From Glutamicibacter arilaitensis Re117 (GTDB lineage Bacteria > Actinomycetota > Actinomycetes > Actinomycetales > Micrococcaceae): a stretch of DNA of 64,000 nucleotides. A program made the position numbers and the translations under genes. Position 1 is the first letter of the stretch; every line of letters starts with the position of its first letter. The DNA is taken from assembly GCF_000197735.1 (NCBI RefSeq), contig NC_014550.1:806001-870000 (forward strand), in the 5' to 3' direction. Positions 36,293 to 44,570 of this stretch are shown piece by piece. A model generated the notes under the pieces. The model was not told where the DNA came from, ran no database searches, and saw nothing but the letters and a program-made list of their open reading frames with translations.

Positions 36293-37609
36293 ATGAACCG
36301 AACTGCCGAACAGGGTGTACGAACCTACGTCATTGATACTTCGGTCTTGCTTTCTGATCCGAAAGCCATGTTCCGTTTCGATGAGCATCATGTAGTGATC
36401 CCGTTGACTGTCGTCATCGAGCTGGAAAACAAGCGCAAGGATCCTGATCTGGGTTTCTTCGCCCGTCAAGCCCTTCGTTTGCTTGATGACTTGATAGCCA
36501 GCCATGGGGGATTGGCCCAGGCGGTCCCAGTGTCCAAAACCGGTGGAACGCTGCGCATTGAATTGAACAATATTGCACCCGATGTCCTGCCGGTGGGCAT
36601 GCGCTCCGGGGATAACGACGCACGCATACTCGCGGTCGCCAAGCACCTGCTGGATGAGGGCCTTGACGTAGCACTGGTGACCAAGGACCTGCCGATGCGC
36701 ATCAAGGCCTCGGCCATGGGAATCCATGCCGAGGTCTACCGCAACGATCAAATCGCTTCCACCGGGTGGTCCGGAATTCAGGGACTCGAGCTCGATGAAG
36801 AGACCATGGCCAAGCTCTACGAGCACGAACAGCTTCTGAACCACCCTGCGGTAGCCGAGCACCCGATCAACACCGGCTTTGTCATCACCTCGCCGCGAGG
36901 AAGCGCCCTGGGCCGGAAAATTGATGCGAACACCGTGAAATTGGTGCGCGGGGACCAGCAGGCCTTCGGGCTGCACGGCCGCAGCGCCGAACAGCGGATC
37001 GCCCTGGATTTGCTGATGGACCCGTCGGTGGGGATCGTGTCGCTGGGTGGCAACGCCGGTACCGGCAAGTCGGCCTTGGCCTTGTGCGCGGGAATGGAAG
37101 CAGTGCTGGAACGCCGCGAGCACCGCAAGATTACCGTCTTCCGCCCGCTCTACGCCGTGGGCGGCCAGGAACTGGGTTACCTGCCGGGCTCCGAGGGCGA
37201 GAAGATGGGGCCGTGGGCCCAAGCCGTCTTCGATACCCTCGGCTCGATCGTGTCGAAGAACGCCATTGATGAAGTGGTGGAACGCGGGATGCTTGAAGTG
37301 CTGCCGCTGACGCACATCCGCGGCCGTTCGCTGCATGATTCGTTCGTCATCGTTGATGAAGCCCAGTCTTTGGAGCGCAACGTCTTGCTCACCGTGCTTT
37401 CGCGCATCGGACAGAACTCCAAGGTCGTGCTCACCCACGACGTGGCACAGCGCGATAACTTGCACGTGGGCCGCTATGACGGTGTGGCCGCGGTCGTTGA
37501 GCAGCTCAAGGGGCACTCGCTCTTCGGGCACGTGACCCTGACGCGTTCCGAGCGTTCGGCCATCGCCGCGCTGGTCACCGACCTGCTGGATTCGCCAACC
37601 CGGCCTTAG
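36293..37609 (+). CDS. PIN-PhoH fusion protein (PhoH-like ATPase with PIN nuclease domain)
   Basis: This 438-residue protein has an N-terminal PIN ribonuclease domain (about 1-150; [10 protein letters not shown] and [12 protein letters not shown] supply acidic residues) joined to a PhoH ATPase. The ATPase shows Walker [14 protein letters not shown] and Walker [17 protein letters not shown]-PhoH proteins (PhoH2) couple RNA unwinding to cleavage. ATG at 36293 is chosen because the conserved PIN start ([10 protein letters not shown]) follows shortly; the frame extends 78 bases further up without a usable signal. Its stop overlaps the stop of the convergent next gene by four bases. Confidence 0.9.
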   Translation: MNRTAEQGVRTYVIDTSVLLSDPKAMFRFDEHHVVIPLTVVIELENKRKDPDLGFFARQALRLLDDLIASHGGLAQAVPVSKTGGTLRIELNNIAPDVLPVGMRSGDNDARILAVAKHLLDEGLDVALVTKDLPMRIKASAMGIHAEVYRNDQIASTGWSGIQGLELDEETMAKLYEHEQLLNHPAVAEHPINTGFVITSPRGSALGRKIDANTVKLVRGDQQAFGLHGRSAEQRIALDLLMDPSVGIVSLGGNAGTGKSALALCAGMEAVLERREHRKITVFRPLYAVGGQELGYLPGSEGEKMGPWAQAVFDTLGSIVSKNAIDEVVERGMLEVLPLTHIRGRSLHDSFVIVDEAQSLERNVLLTVLSRIGQNSKVVLTHDVAQRDNLHVGRYDGVAAVVEQLKGHSLFGHVTLTRSERSAIAALVTDLLDSPTRP

Positions 37610-38424
37610 GCGGGGCGTTCGCTGCGCAGCTCCCACGGAATCGGCGCTCTCACGTCGGTGAGCGTGGGGGCTGGGGCAGTGAACAGGGAATCAATGTAGT
37701 ACTGGTTATGCGCAAGCAGCTGAAGGGACAGCTCGGGCGCCGGCGGTACTTGGGCCTCGGCGAGGAGCACTCGCCGGTTCACGCACAGACCGGTGGCCCG
37801 ATCCAGGACTACCAAGGTGCGTGTGCCGTGCGGAACCAGCGGGCAGCTGGCGACCGTAGGCTGGTAGTTATGCCCTGCAGATAGGACGGCAGCTAATGCT
37901 GGCCGATCATCGTGAGTGATCTCTGCCAGTTCATGGATATAGGTGGGGTGGCCAAATGCCAGATCATGGGAGGCCGGTTCGGTGCCGGCAAGCTCCACCG
38001 GATCCAGCATCGCTTCCCAATGCTCCAAGGGCAGTAATCCGTTGAAGCCGGAAATCTGTGGACGGCGCAAGATCAGCTGGTCCGAGGTGTAGACCGGCGA
38101 GGTCAGCGAGGCCGGCAGCTTCCAGGAGGAATTGGTGGCAGCGACATAGCCGTGGCTGCGGTCCGCAGTGAACTTCTCCTTTTGGTACACCAGCTGGCCG
38201 TCGGCCGAACGCACGGAAATGGCCTCGCGTTGGCGCAGTATCGCAGTCAGTTCTCCTTCCAGTCCTTCGTCCGGCTTGGCGTAGGGTTCTGGAACCTGGA
38301 TCCGGAACTGCAACGACGTGCTCAGCCACGGCGCGGAACGGGCTAAGGCGCGGAAGCGACGGCGGGCCGCCGAGTCAGGGGCTGGCTGCCCGGGGAAAAG
38401 AACTGGAGCTGTGGGAACGTCCAT
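37606..38424 (-). CDS. conserved protein of unknown function
   Basis: This 272-residue protein has no signal peptide or membrane helix. I do not recognise the family. It is rich in Pro, Leu and aromatic residues. Features worth noting are a single Cys pair (ASCPLV near residue 193 and GLCVNRR near residue 211) and QYYIDSLF near the C-terminus. The start ATG lies six bases after a -10 box (TACAAT), with no ribosome site, so the mRNA may be leaderless. It is divergent from the prepilin peptidase gene and overlaps phoH tail to tail by four bases. Confidence 0.72.
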   Translation of the reverse strand: MDVPTAPVLFPGQPAPDSAARRRFRALARSAPWLSTSLQFRIQVPEPYAKPDEGLEGELTAILRQREAISVRSADGQLVYQKEKFTADRSHGYVAATNSSWKLPASLTSPVYTSDQLILRRPQISGFNGLLPLEHWEAMLDPVELAGTEPASHDLAFGHPTYIHELAEITHDDRPALAAVLSAGHNYQPTVASCPLVPHGTRTLVVLDRATGLCVNRRVLLAEAQVPPAPELSLQLLAHNQYYIDSLFTAPAPTLTDVRAPIPWELRSERPA

Positions 38425-38430
38425 ACTCTA

Positions 38431-38436
38431 ATTGTA
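38431..38436 (-). promoter_or_regulatory. -10 box of a probable leaderless promoter (gene at 37606-38424)
   Basis: On the minus strand TACAAT ends six bases before the ATG at 38424. It shares an 83-bp divergent region with the prepilin peptidase promoter. Confidence 0.5.
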
Positions 38437-38495
38437 GAAGCGGCTGAATTATTCACAAGAGGAAGACTGCTCTGCCGCAGAGGCGATTACCTGCC

Positions 38496-38501
38496 TATGC
38501 T
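38496..38501 (+). promoter_or_regulatory. -10 box of a probable leaderless promoter (prepilin peptidase)
   Basis: TATGCT ends six bases before the ATG at 38508; no ribosome-binding site is seen. Confidence 0.45.
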
Positions 38502-38507
38502 CTATGC

Positions 38508-39011
38508 ATGTCAGAAATTTGGAGCGTAGCCCAAGAAAGCCCGGTGTCAGCAGCGCTGGTTCTTCTCCAGCTTGCCTGCTTTCTTGGCTTCGGGGTCCTT
38601 CTGGCAAAGCAAGATATGGCAACACATCGTCTGCCCAACCGCCTGGTCGCATCTTGGCTGGCGGCCAGCCTGGCAGTCATTGCGCTGCTGGGGATTTTCC
38701 GGTCGGATCTGCACGGTGTGCTCATCGGGCTGCTGGGCCTGTTGCTGCTTGGCGGCGGCTATCTGCTCCTTACGCTGGCTTCCGGCGGAGCGATGGGCAT
38801 GGGAGATGTGAAGCTGGCTGGCGTGCTGGGATTGAACCTCGGATACTATTCCTTGCCCAGCTTGTTTTTTGCAACATTGCTCGCCTTCGTACTTGCCACG
38901 CTCTGGGTTATTGGGGGAGTGGTGGCACGGAAGCTGACCCTGAAATCAGCGGTCCCTTTCGGCCCCTTCATGCTCATCGGCTCGTTTATCGCGCTGCTTA
39001 TGGCACGATGA
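38508..39011 (+). CDS. A24-family prepilin peptidase, short form
   Basis: This 167-residue membrane protein has about five or six hydrophobic helices. The aspartic protease signature is visible as AKQDMATHRLPNR near residue 40, with the first catalytic Asp, and GAMGMGDVKLAG near residue 98, with the GD motif. The N-terminal methylase domain of the long form is absent, as in TadV/CpaA-type enzymes that process Flp pilins. No pilin or tad genes are in the window, so its substrates lie elsewhere. The NUDIX gene starts four bases after its stop. Confidence 0.86.
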   Translation: MSEIWSVAQESPVSAALVLLQLACFLGFGVLLAKQDMATHRLPNRLVASWLAASLAVIALLGIFRSDLHGVLIGLLGLLLLGGGYLLLTLASGGAMGMGDVKLAGVLGLNLGYYSLPSLFFATLLAFVLATLWVIGGVVARKLTLKSAVPFGPFMLIGSFIALLMAR

Positions 39012-39015
39012 AATC

Positions 39016-39483
39016 ATGGCAACTCCAGAATTCGTAACTAATCTTCGAACACGTATCGGGCATGAACTGCTGTGGCTCTCTGGGGTGAAGGTCGTGGTCC
39101 TCCACGAAGACAAGGTCTTGCTGGTGCGGCGCGCTGACAATGGGCAGTGGACCTTGCCAGCAGGAATTATCGATCCTGGCGAAGAACCATCGCACACCGC
39201 GGTTCGCGAAGTCCTGGAAGAAACCGGCGTTGAATGCGAAATCACTGACCTGCTGGGTGTCGGAGTGACCGCTCCAACGGTGTACCCCAATGGAGATCAC
39301 GCCCAGTACCTCGATGTTGTCTTCAAGGCTCGCCACCTATCGGGTGAGGCGAATGTCAACGATGACGAGAACTTGGAGGTCGGGTACTACGCGCTGGCTG
39401 ATCGCCCGGAACTGCCACCGCTTCACGAACGGGCTCTGCAGTGGGCGCTGAATCCGCGGCCCGGCGGCTACTTCGCTAGCTAG
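39016..39483 (+). CDS. NUDIX hydrolase
   Basis: This 155-residue protein has a clear NUDIX box: GIIDPGEEPSHTAVREVLEETGVE (starting near residue 51), with the REVLEE core that binds Mg2+. NUDIX proteins hydrolyse nucleoside diphosphates linked to another moiety; the substrate is not predictable here. The N-terminal region (ELLWLSGVKVVVLHEDKVLLVRR) is the usual first beta strand. It starts four bases after the prepilin peptidase stop and is likely co-transcribed with it. Confidence 0.88.
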   Translation: MATPEFVTNLRTRIGHELLWLSGVKVVVLHEDKVLLVRRADNGQWTLPAGIIDPGEEPSHTAVREVLEETGVECEITDLLGVGVTAPTVYPNGDHAQYLDVVFKARHLSGEANVNDDENLEVGYYALADRPELPPLHERALQWALNPRPGGYFAS

Positions 39484-39495
39484 GCTGGAGCCGGG

Positions 39496-40685
39496 CTAGT
39501 TTGCTGGCAGCACCTCGCGGAAGACGCGCAGCGTATTTCCGCCCATGATGGCCTCGATGCCGGTTTCCGAGTAGCCGCGGTTCATCAGCTCTTGGGTGAT
39601 CACCGCGATCTGGCTGGCATCCCATGCCACGGTCGTGGCCCCGTCAAAATCGTTGCCCAAACCCACATGCTCGATTTCGGCAACCTTGATGACGTGTTCC
39701 ATCGCATCGACGACGGAGCTCACCTCCAGGGTGCAAATGGCTGCATCCCAGTAGCCGATGCCGATGACGCCACCGGTTCGGGCCACCGCACGGATCTGTT
39801 CATCATTGAGATTACGGTTCACATCGCAGGAGGCCTGGACACCGCCGTGGCTGAATACCACCGGCTTGGTCGCCAAGGACAGGACATCATCGAAGGTCTG
39901 GTCGCTGGAATGCGCCAGATCGATGATGACTCCCAATTCTTCCATGCGCTTCAGTGCGGCCCGTCCAAGGTCGGTGAGCCCTGTTTTCTCGACTCCGTGC
40001 TTGGAACCGGCAACGGGGTTGTCAAAGAAGTGGGTGAATCCTGCCATGCGCATCCCGTCCTCGAAGAGGATGTCGAGGTTTGCGATATCGCCTTCGAGGT
40101 TGTGCAGCACTTCAACGGAGTAGAGTCCGCCGGTGACCTTCATGCCGTTCTTGCGGTCCATGAGCAGCTTGTCCAGCTCGGCGGTGCTGGTAATGGTGCG
40201 CAGGGTTCCTTGTGAATCCGCGGCATCATCACGCAGTTTCTTTGCTTGGTAGAGCGAGCGCTCCAGCAGCGAGTTCCAGGTCCGCGGCGGTTGGAGCTGG
40301 GCGATGCTCAGCAGCGTGATGTTATCCGAGTCGGCGCTGTTGGACTCGTTATTCTGGCCGACAGGCGACTTGGAAACCGAGGAGAAGACCTGCAAGGCGA
40401 CATTGCCTTCTTCCAGGCGAGGCAAGTCCACATGTCCTCGGGTTGAATGCGTGAGCAGCGAGCGGTCCCACATCAAGGTGTCGCGTGCATATCGGCAATC
40501 TCCAAGCGCGAATGCAGTTTCGCGGCCTCTTCGCTGACCACCGGCAAATCCTTGGCCTCGATTTTGTTCCGGGTATTTTCTACGATGCCCGGCGCGAAGA
40601 TGAAGAATGCGGCCAAGAGGAGTACGAGGGTACTCGAAATCTACAGCGCGAGGCGTTTGGAAAGTCGGGATGTGGCGCGAGTCAT
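39496..40685 (-). pseudogene. membrane dipeptidase (peptidase M19), broken by a stop codon and a frameshift
   Basis: The body (39496-40476, 326 codons) is open and typical of zinc dipeptidase M19, with IIDLAHSSDQTF, VFSHGGVQA and GNDFDGATT. The N-terminus is in a different frame. Starting at ATG 40685, it reads 14 codons to an in-frame TAG (plus-strand 40641-40643). It then continues ISSTLVLLLAAFFIFAPG, a membrane anchor, to IADMHA, where a one-base loss near 40482-40484 shifts the frame. Restoring one base gives DMHADTLMWDRSLL, the metal-binding DxHxDT motif. The open remainder starts at a TTG and lacks that motif. Two lesions make decay likelier than a single sequencing error. Confidence 0.88.
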
Positions 40686-40691
40686 ACTCGG

Positions 40692-40697
40692 AGAGTA
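40692..40697 (-). promoter_or_regulatory. -10 box in front of the dipeptidase pseudogene
   Basis: On the minus strand TACTCT ends six bases before the ancestral ATG at 40685, so the promoter looks intact although the gene is broken. Confidence 0.45.
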
Positions 40698-40743
40698 GCA
40701 GAGGCCACCTCTAAGCAGGAGCCTGTTTCTCGGGGGTTAAATA

Positions 40744-40784
40744 CGCTGCCGCGGTTCGATGTGCAGCATCGAACCGCGGCAGCG
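40744..40784. terminator. terminator hairpin after fumC
   Basis: A perfect 18-bp stem (40744-40761 with 40767-40784) with a TGCAG loop. On the minus strand TATTTAA follows, consistent with termination of fumC. Confidence 0.87.
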
Positions 40785-40807
40785 GCATACACGACAGGCG
40801 AAGCGGG

Positions 40808-42220
40808 CTAGTACTTGCCGACCATGGTCGATACATCCAGCAGCTGATCAAGCTGTTCCTCGGTGAGTTCACCGCGTTCCACGAAGCCCAATGCGATGGT
40901 TGCTTCTCGTACCGTCAGTCCTTCAGCCACCGCCTTCTTGGCGATCTTGGCTGCATTCTCATAGCCGATGAGCTTATTTAGCGGGGTGACAATCGAAGGC
41001 GAGGCTTCGGCGAGGAAACGGGCACGCTCCACATTGGCGCTGATTCCCTGAATCATCTTTTCTGACATGACCGTTGAGGTGTTGGAGAGCAGGCGAATGG
41101 ATTCCAGAAGATTCGAGGCCATCACCGGGATCCCGACATTCAGCTCAAACGCACCGTTGGTTCCGGCCCAAGCGATGGCGGTGTCATTGCCGATGACCTG
41201 CGCAGCAACCTGGATGGTCGCCTCTGAAATCACCGGGTTGACCTTGCCTGGCATGATCGATGAACCTGGCTGCAGGTCGGGGATGGAAATTTCACCCAAG
41301 CCGGTGTTGGGACCGGAGCCCATCCAGCGCAGGTCGTTGGCGATCTTGATCAGTGAAATGGCGATGGTGCGCAAAGCGGCAGAAGCTTCGACTAATCCAT
41401 CACGGTTGGCCTGCGCTTCGAAGTGGTTGCGTGCTTCGATGATGGGCAGCGTGGTGTCTTCGCGCAGGAACTCGATGACCCGCTGCGGGAAGCCTTCTGG
41501 GGTATTGATGCCCGTACCCACTGCGGTGCCGCCAAGGGGGACCTCGGCAACTCGCGGCAGTGCTGCTTCGATGCGTTCAATGCCGTAGCGAACCTGGGCT
41601 GCGTAGCCGCCGAATTCTTGGCCGAGGGTGACCGGAGTGGCGTCCATCAGGTGGGTTCGACCGGACTTGACCACGTCCTTGAATTCGGCAGATTTAGCCT
41701 CCAACGCCGAGGCCAAGGTTCCAAGGGCTGGGATCAAATCATTGATCAGCGCGCCGGTGGCGGCAACATGGACCGAGGTCGGGAAGACATCGTTGGAAGA
41801 CTGCGAGGCGTTCACATGGTCGTTAGGGTGAACCTCGGTGTCGCTGTTTTGAGCCTTCAGCGCACGGGTTGCCAATTCGGCGAGCACTTCGTTGGTGTTC
41901 ATATTCGAACTGGTTCCAGAACCGGTCTGGAATACGTCGATGGGGAAGTGCTCATCGTATTGGCCGGTGGCTACCTGATCGGCTGCGGATACGATGGCTG
42001 CGGCACGTTCTTCGTCCAGAACGCCCAGGGCCAGATTGGCCTGCGCCGCGGCCTTCTTTACTTGTGCGAGGGCCTTGATATGCGAAGATTCCAAGGTCTT
42101 TCCCGAGATCGGGAAGTTCTCAACAGCGCGCTGGGTCTGTGCGCGGTACAGAGCTTGAGCGGGGACTCGAACCTCGCCCATGGTGTCATGTTCGATGCGG
42201 AAATCGTCACTGTTAGTCAT
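40808..42220 (-). CDS. fumC: class II fumarate hydratase
   Basis: This 470-residue TCA-cycle enzyme interconverts fumarate and malate. The superfamily signature [11 protein letters not shown] is visible near residue 318, with [14 protein letters not shown] near residue 100 and the [12 protein letters not shown] stretch near residue 135. ATG at 42220 is chosen: it starts [20 protein letters not shown], the normal N-terminus, and lies six bases after a TACTCT -10 box. The longer frame to 42283 has no start signal. It is downstream of carbonic anhydrase but has its own promoter. Confidence 0.95.
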   Translation of the reverse strand: MTNSDDFRIEHDTMGEVRVPAQALYRAQTQRAVENFPISGKTLESSHIKALAQVKKAAAQANLALGVLDEERAAAIVSAADQVATGQYDEHFPIDVFQTGSGTSSNMNTNEVLAELATRALKAQNSDTEVHPNDHVNASQSSNDVFPTSVHVAATGALINDLIPALGTLASALEAKSAEFKDVVKSGRTHLMDATPVTLGQEFGGYAAQVRYGIERIEAALPRVAEVPLGGTAVGTGINTPEGFPQRVIEFLREDTTLPIIEARNHFEAQANRDGLVEASAALRTIAISLIKIANDLRWMGSGPNTGLGEISIPDLQPGSSIMPGKVNPVISEATIQVAAQVIGNDTAIAWAGTNGAFELNVGIPVMASNLLESIRLLSNTSTVMSEKMIQGISANVERARFLAEASPSIVTPLNKLIGYENAAKIAKKAVAEGLTVREATIALGFVERGELTEEQLDQLLDVSTMVGKY

Positions 42221-42226
42221 GAGCCC

Positions 42227-42232
42227 AGAGTA
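42227..42232 (-). promoter_or_regulatory. -10 box of a probable leaderless fumC promoter
   Basis: On the minus strand TACTCT ends six bases before the ATG at 42220; there is no ribosome-binding site. Confidence 0.5.
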
Positions 42233-42310
42233 CGCCCGAACCGCAATCAAAAGACAGGGCTCTGACGCAAAGGTCACAACCAACAGTGACGTTTCCCCGA
42301 AACGGGAATA

Positions 42311-42331
42311 AAAGCCGTTTTACAAGGCTTT
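42311..42331 (-). terminator. terminator-like hairpin after carbonic anhydrase
   Basis: On the minus strand AAAGCC and GGCTTT pair around a nine-base loop, followed by TTATT. The stem is short, so confidence is moderate. Confidence 0.55.
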
Positions 42332-42350
42332 CTGTAGAATTTTTGAGCGC

Positions 42351-42980
42351 TTAGTCCAGACCCAGACTGGAGACCAGCTGGGCACGCCCGTCATGCAGGT
42401 GGTAGGCCACGCCGGCGACCGCGGTGCGGCCCTCTTCGATAGCCAGTGCGATGATGCTGGACAGATCGACCAAGCGGTCGGTGGTCTGCTTGACGTGTTC
42501 GACGACGGTACCGTTCACATCGGTGATGCCCTTGCGTTCGGCAGCATGAACCGACGGGGTGATGTGCTCAACCAAGTCACGGACGAAGCCCTTGGGCATT
42601 TCTCCGGTTTCCTTGGCCTTGATGGCGCTGGTGACCGCGCCACATGAGTTGTGTCCGAGGATCACGATCAGCGGCACATTGAGGATATCGACGGCAAACT
42701 CCAAGGAACCCAAGCTCGCAGGGTCCAAAACGTGCCCGGCGGTGCGCACCACGAACATGTCGCCCAATCCCACATCGAAGATGATCTCTGCGGCAAGGCG
42801 GGAATCCGAGCAGCCGAAGATGACCGCAAAAGGTTCCTGGCCGGAAATCAGCTTTTGCCGACGGGCGCTGTCCTGGTTGGGGTGCTGGGTGTCTTCGCTG
42901 ACGAAACGGAGATTACCTGAGCTGAGCTTTTCCCAGGCCTCTTTTGGTGTCAGTGACTGTTGTGTTGATTCAGGGAGCAT
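42351..42980 (-). CDS. beta-class carbonic anhydrase
   Basis: This 209-residue zinc enzyme interconverts CO2 and bicarbonate. The beta-class ligands are clear: Cys in FGCSDSR with the Asp-Arg dyad, and His plus Cys in GHNSCGAV. The N-terminal helix (TPKEAWEKLSSGNLRFV) is typical. The ATG lies seven bases after a TAGAAT -10 box. The insertion sequence left end (43019) is 39 bases upstream of the start, so sequence upstream of the -10 box may have been replaced. Confidence 0.92.
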   Translation of the reverse strand: MLPESTQQSLTPKEAWEKLSSGNLRFVSEDTQHPNQDSARRQKLISGQEPFAVIFGCSDSRLAAEIIFDVGLGDMFVVRTAGHVLDPASLGSLEFAVDILNVPLIVILGHNSCGAVTSAIKAKETGEMPKGFVRDLVEHITPSVHAAERKGITDVNGTVVEHVKQTTDRLVDLSSIIALAIEEGRTAVAGVAYHLHDGRAQLVSSLGLD

Positions 42981-42987
42981 GTCTCAG

Positions 42988-42993
42988 ATTCTA
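42988..42993 (-). promoter_or_regulatory. -10 box of a probable leaderless carbonic anhydrase promoter
   Basis: On the minus strand TAGAAT ends seven bases before the ATG at 42980. The matching -35 position (about 43011-43016) is poor and lies a few bases from the IS end. Confidence 0.5.
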
Positions 42994-43018
42994 CGGGAAG
43001 TTATTCGAATCCCTCTCG

Positions 43019-43038
43019 GTCAGGCTGTAAGTGAGTCA
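43019..43038 (+). repeat. left terminal inverted repeat of the IS
   Basis: An imperfect match to the inverted right end (44505-44523). The first base differs from the TG usual at IS3 termini. Confidence 0.65.
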
Positions 43039-43071
43039 ACCACGACCCACCACTGACCAGAAGGAACCACC

Positions 43072-43488
43072 ATGAGCACCGTCGGCGTCACCCGCGAAGA
43101 AATCAGGGACTACGTCCACCAATACAACCTGCAGCCCCACGGCACCCGGACTGCATGGCTGCAGCAACAGCCCTTCTCCAGGGCCACGTTCTACCGCTGG
43201 AACCAGCTCGTCTTCGAAGGGGACCTCGACCGCAACCTCGTTCCACGAGATCATGGACAGATGAACACTACCCCGAGCCAACGCTCAGCCTTCGAGCAAG
43301 CCCGTGCCAAGGAACAAGCAGAACACGAGGACGAGCTCAAGGCGCTGCGTGAACGCGTCCGCCAGCTCGAAGGAACTAACGAGGCCCTGGGAAAAGCTAT
43401 CGGGCTCTTGCACGCGTTGAACGAGCAAGAGCCCGCCACGTCAACGACGGACGAGCGCAAGAATTCATCGCCACGGAAAACGAACTGA
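43072..43488 (+). CDS. IS3-family transposase OrfA
   Basis: This 138-residue protein has an N-terminal helix-turn-helix-like region (VTREEIRDYVHQYNLQPHGT, then FSRATFYRWNQLVF) for terminal-repeat recognition. A coiled coil (EDELKALRERVRQLEGTNEALGKAI) near residues 83-107 is the leucine-zipper-like part for multimerisation. The start ATG has AAGGA upstream. Near codon 107 the frame contains GGGAAAA, a canonical -1 slippery heptamer, so some ribosomes should shift into orfB. OrfA alone often acts as a regulator in this family. Confidence 0.86.
   Translation: MSTVGVTREEIRDYVHQYNLQPHGTRTAWLQQQPFSRATFYRWNQLVFEGDLDRNLVPRDHGQMNTTPSQRSAFEQARAKEQAEHEDELKALRERVRQLEGTNEALGKAIGLLHALNEQEPATSTTDERKNSSPRKTN
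43389..43395 (+). other. programmed -1 frameshift heptamer (G GGA AAA)
   Basis: In the OrfA frame the heptamer reads G GGA AAA, the X XXY YYZ pattern. A slip places ribosomes in the orfB frame at AGC (43395), which stays open for 1.1 kb. Confidence 0.75.
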
Positions 43489-44504
43489 TCCGAGCCCTAA
43501 CGAGCCTTAACGGTTCGCAACGCCAAGCCCTCAAAGTCACCGGTCTTTCCCGTTCGACCTGGCACTACCGGAGCAGTCCGAGGCCCAGGGCAACGAACCC
43601 GATCCACCAGGCGGATCGCGCCTATTCCACCAGGATCAGCCCCGGGGACTGTGAGCGCATCGAAGAGCGTATTCTTGCCGGGTGGGCCGAGGGGAACTCG
43701 GTGGACCATTCCTTTGCCACAGCCTGGGATGAAGGACTCATGCTCGCCTCGCGGCGCGCATGGTGGCGTATTGCCGCAGCGCTCGAAGAGCAGATGCTCC
43801 GCCCGAAGGTGCCCACCCGAAAACAAAACCGCACAACACGAGGACAAAAGCCTGTGTTGAAAGCCACCGGTCCTGGGCAGATCTGGTCGTGGGACATTAC
43901 CGACTTGTATTCGCCGTATAAGAACCGCGTGTTCAAGGCCTATTCGATCATCGATATTTTCTCCCGGCAGATCGTCGGGTACCGGGTGGAGGAGCGCGAA
44001 GCGGATCATCTGGCCGTGGAGATGTTCCAAGACGCTTTCAAAACCTACGGCGTGCCCCATGTAGTACATGCCGATTCTGGGCCGGCCATGAAGTCCAATG
44101 CCTTGAAAGACGCGTTGGAGGCCAAAGGTGTTGAGCTGAGCCATAACCGGCCCTACGTATCGAATGACAACCCGTTCAGTGAGTCCGGATTCAGGACGAT
44201 GAAGTATCGTCCCGATTATCCAAAAGTATTCTCCGCGCTTGCCGATGCGCGAGCCTATTTGGATGGGTACGTGCCGTGGTACAACGGGCAGCACAAGCAT
44301 TCGGGGATTGCTTTGTTCTCTCCGGCGCAGGTCCACGACGGGTCTTGGGAGCATGTTTGGCAGGTGCGGCAGCAGGCATTGGAGGATTATTACCGGTTGC
44401 ATCCGGCACGTTTTCATTACCGTCCGGTGACGCCTGCGCCTGCGGGGGTCGTGGGGATTAACCTGCCGTCAGAAGAGGCGGGTGTTGCGTTGCAGGCAGC
44501 TTAG
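43395..44504 (+). CDS. IS3-family transposase OrfB (DDE catalytic part, made by -1 frameshift)
   Basis: The frame is open from the slippery site to the stop at 44502-44504 (369 codons). It begins with an HTH_21-like region (TENELIRALTSLNGSQRQAL, SRSTWHYRSSP) and continues into an rve integrase core. The catalytic residues are Asp in WSWDITDLYSP, Asp in VHADSGPAMKS and Glu in NPFSESGFRTMKY. There is no good ribosome site or start codon at its beginning; an internal GTG at 43701 opens only the catalytic part. The functional product is therefore expected as an OrfAB fusion. This reading is inferred from the motif and the open frame. Confidence 0.84.
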   Translation, partial: SYRALARVERARARHVNDGRAQEFIATENELIRALTSLNGSQRQALKVTGLSRSTWHYRSSPRPRATNPIHQADRAYSTRISPGDCERIEERILAGWAEGNSVDHSFATAWDEGLMLASRRAWWRIAAALEEQMLRPKVPTRKQNRTTRGQKPVLKATGPGQIWSWDITDLYSPYKNRVFKAYSIIDIFSRQIVGYRVEEREADHLAVEMFQDAFKTYGVPHVVHADSGPAMKSNALKDALEAKGVELSHNRPYVSNDNPFSESGFRTMKYRPDYPKVFSALADARAYLDGYVPWYNGQHKHSGIALFSPAQVHDGSWEHVWQVRQQALEDYYRLHPARFHYRPVTPAPAGVVGINLPSEEAGVALQAA

Positions 44505-44523
44505 TGACTCCACACAGCTTGAC
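44505..44523 (+). repeat. right terminal inverted repeat of the IS
   Basis: TGACTCCACACAGCTTGAC starts directly after the orfB stop. A direct repeat TCGAATA-TCGAATA follows outside the element. Confidence 0.65.
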
Positions 44524-44570
44524 ATTTTTCGAATATCGAATATATGACTGCGGATGCCCGGGAAAGTGAC

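Larger units (their letters stand above)
43019..44523 (+). mobile_element. IS3-family insertion sequence, about 1.5 kb
   Basis: It contains two overlapping transposase frames (orfA, orfB) and imperfect terminal inverted repeats. The left end reads GTCAGGCTGTAAGTGAGTCA (43019-43038). The right end, inverted, reads GTCAAGCTGTGTGGAGTCA (44523-44505); the two match at GTCA, GCTGT and GAGTCA with a one-base gap. I could not see an obvious target-site duplication, so the outer limits are approximate. It separates carbonic anhydrase from DUF4245. All catalytic motifs look intact, so it may be active. Confidence 0.85.

Noticed and set aside
39496..40476. Intact 326-codon dipeptidase starting at TTG 40476
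   Set aside because: The N-terminal metal-binding DxHxD motif is lost, and homologous sequence continues upstream in another frame, so it is a pseudogene remnant.
43497..44417. 306-codon minus-strand frame inside the insertion sequence
   Set aside because: It lies opposite the DDE catalytic frame, which carries all expected catalytic residues; no independent features.
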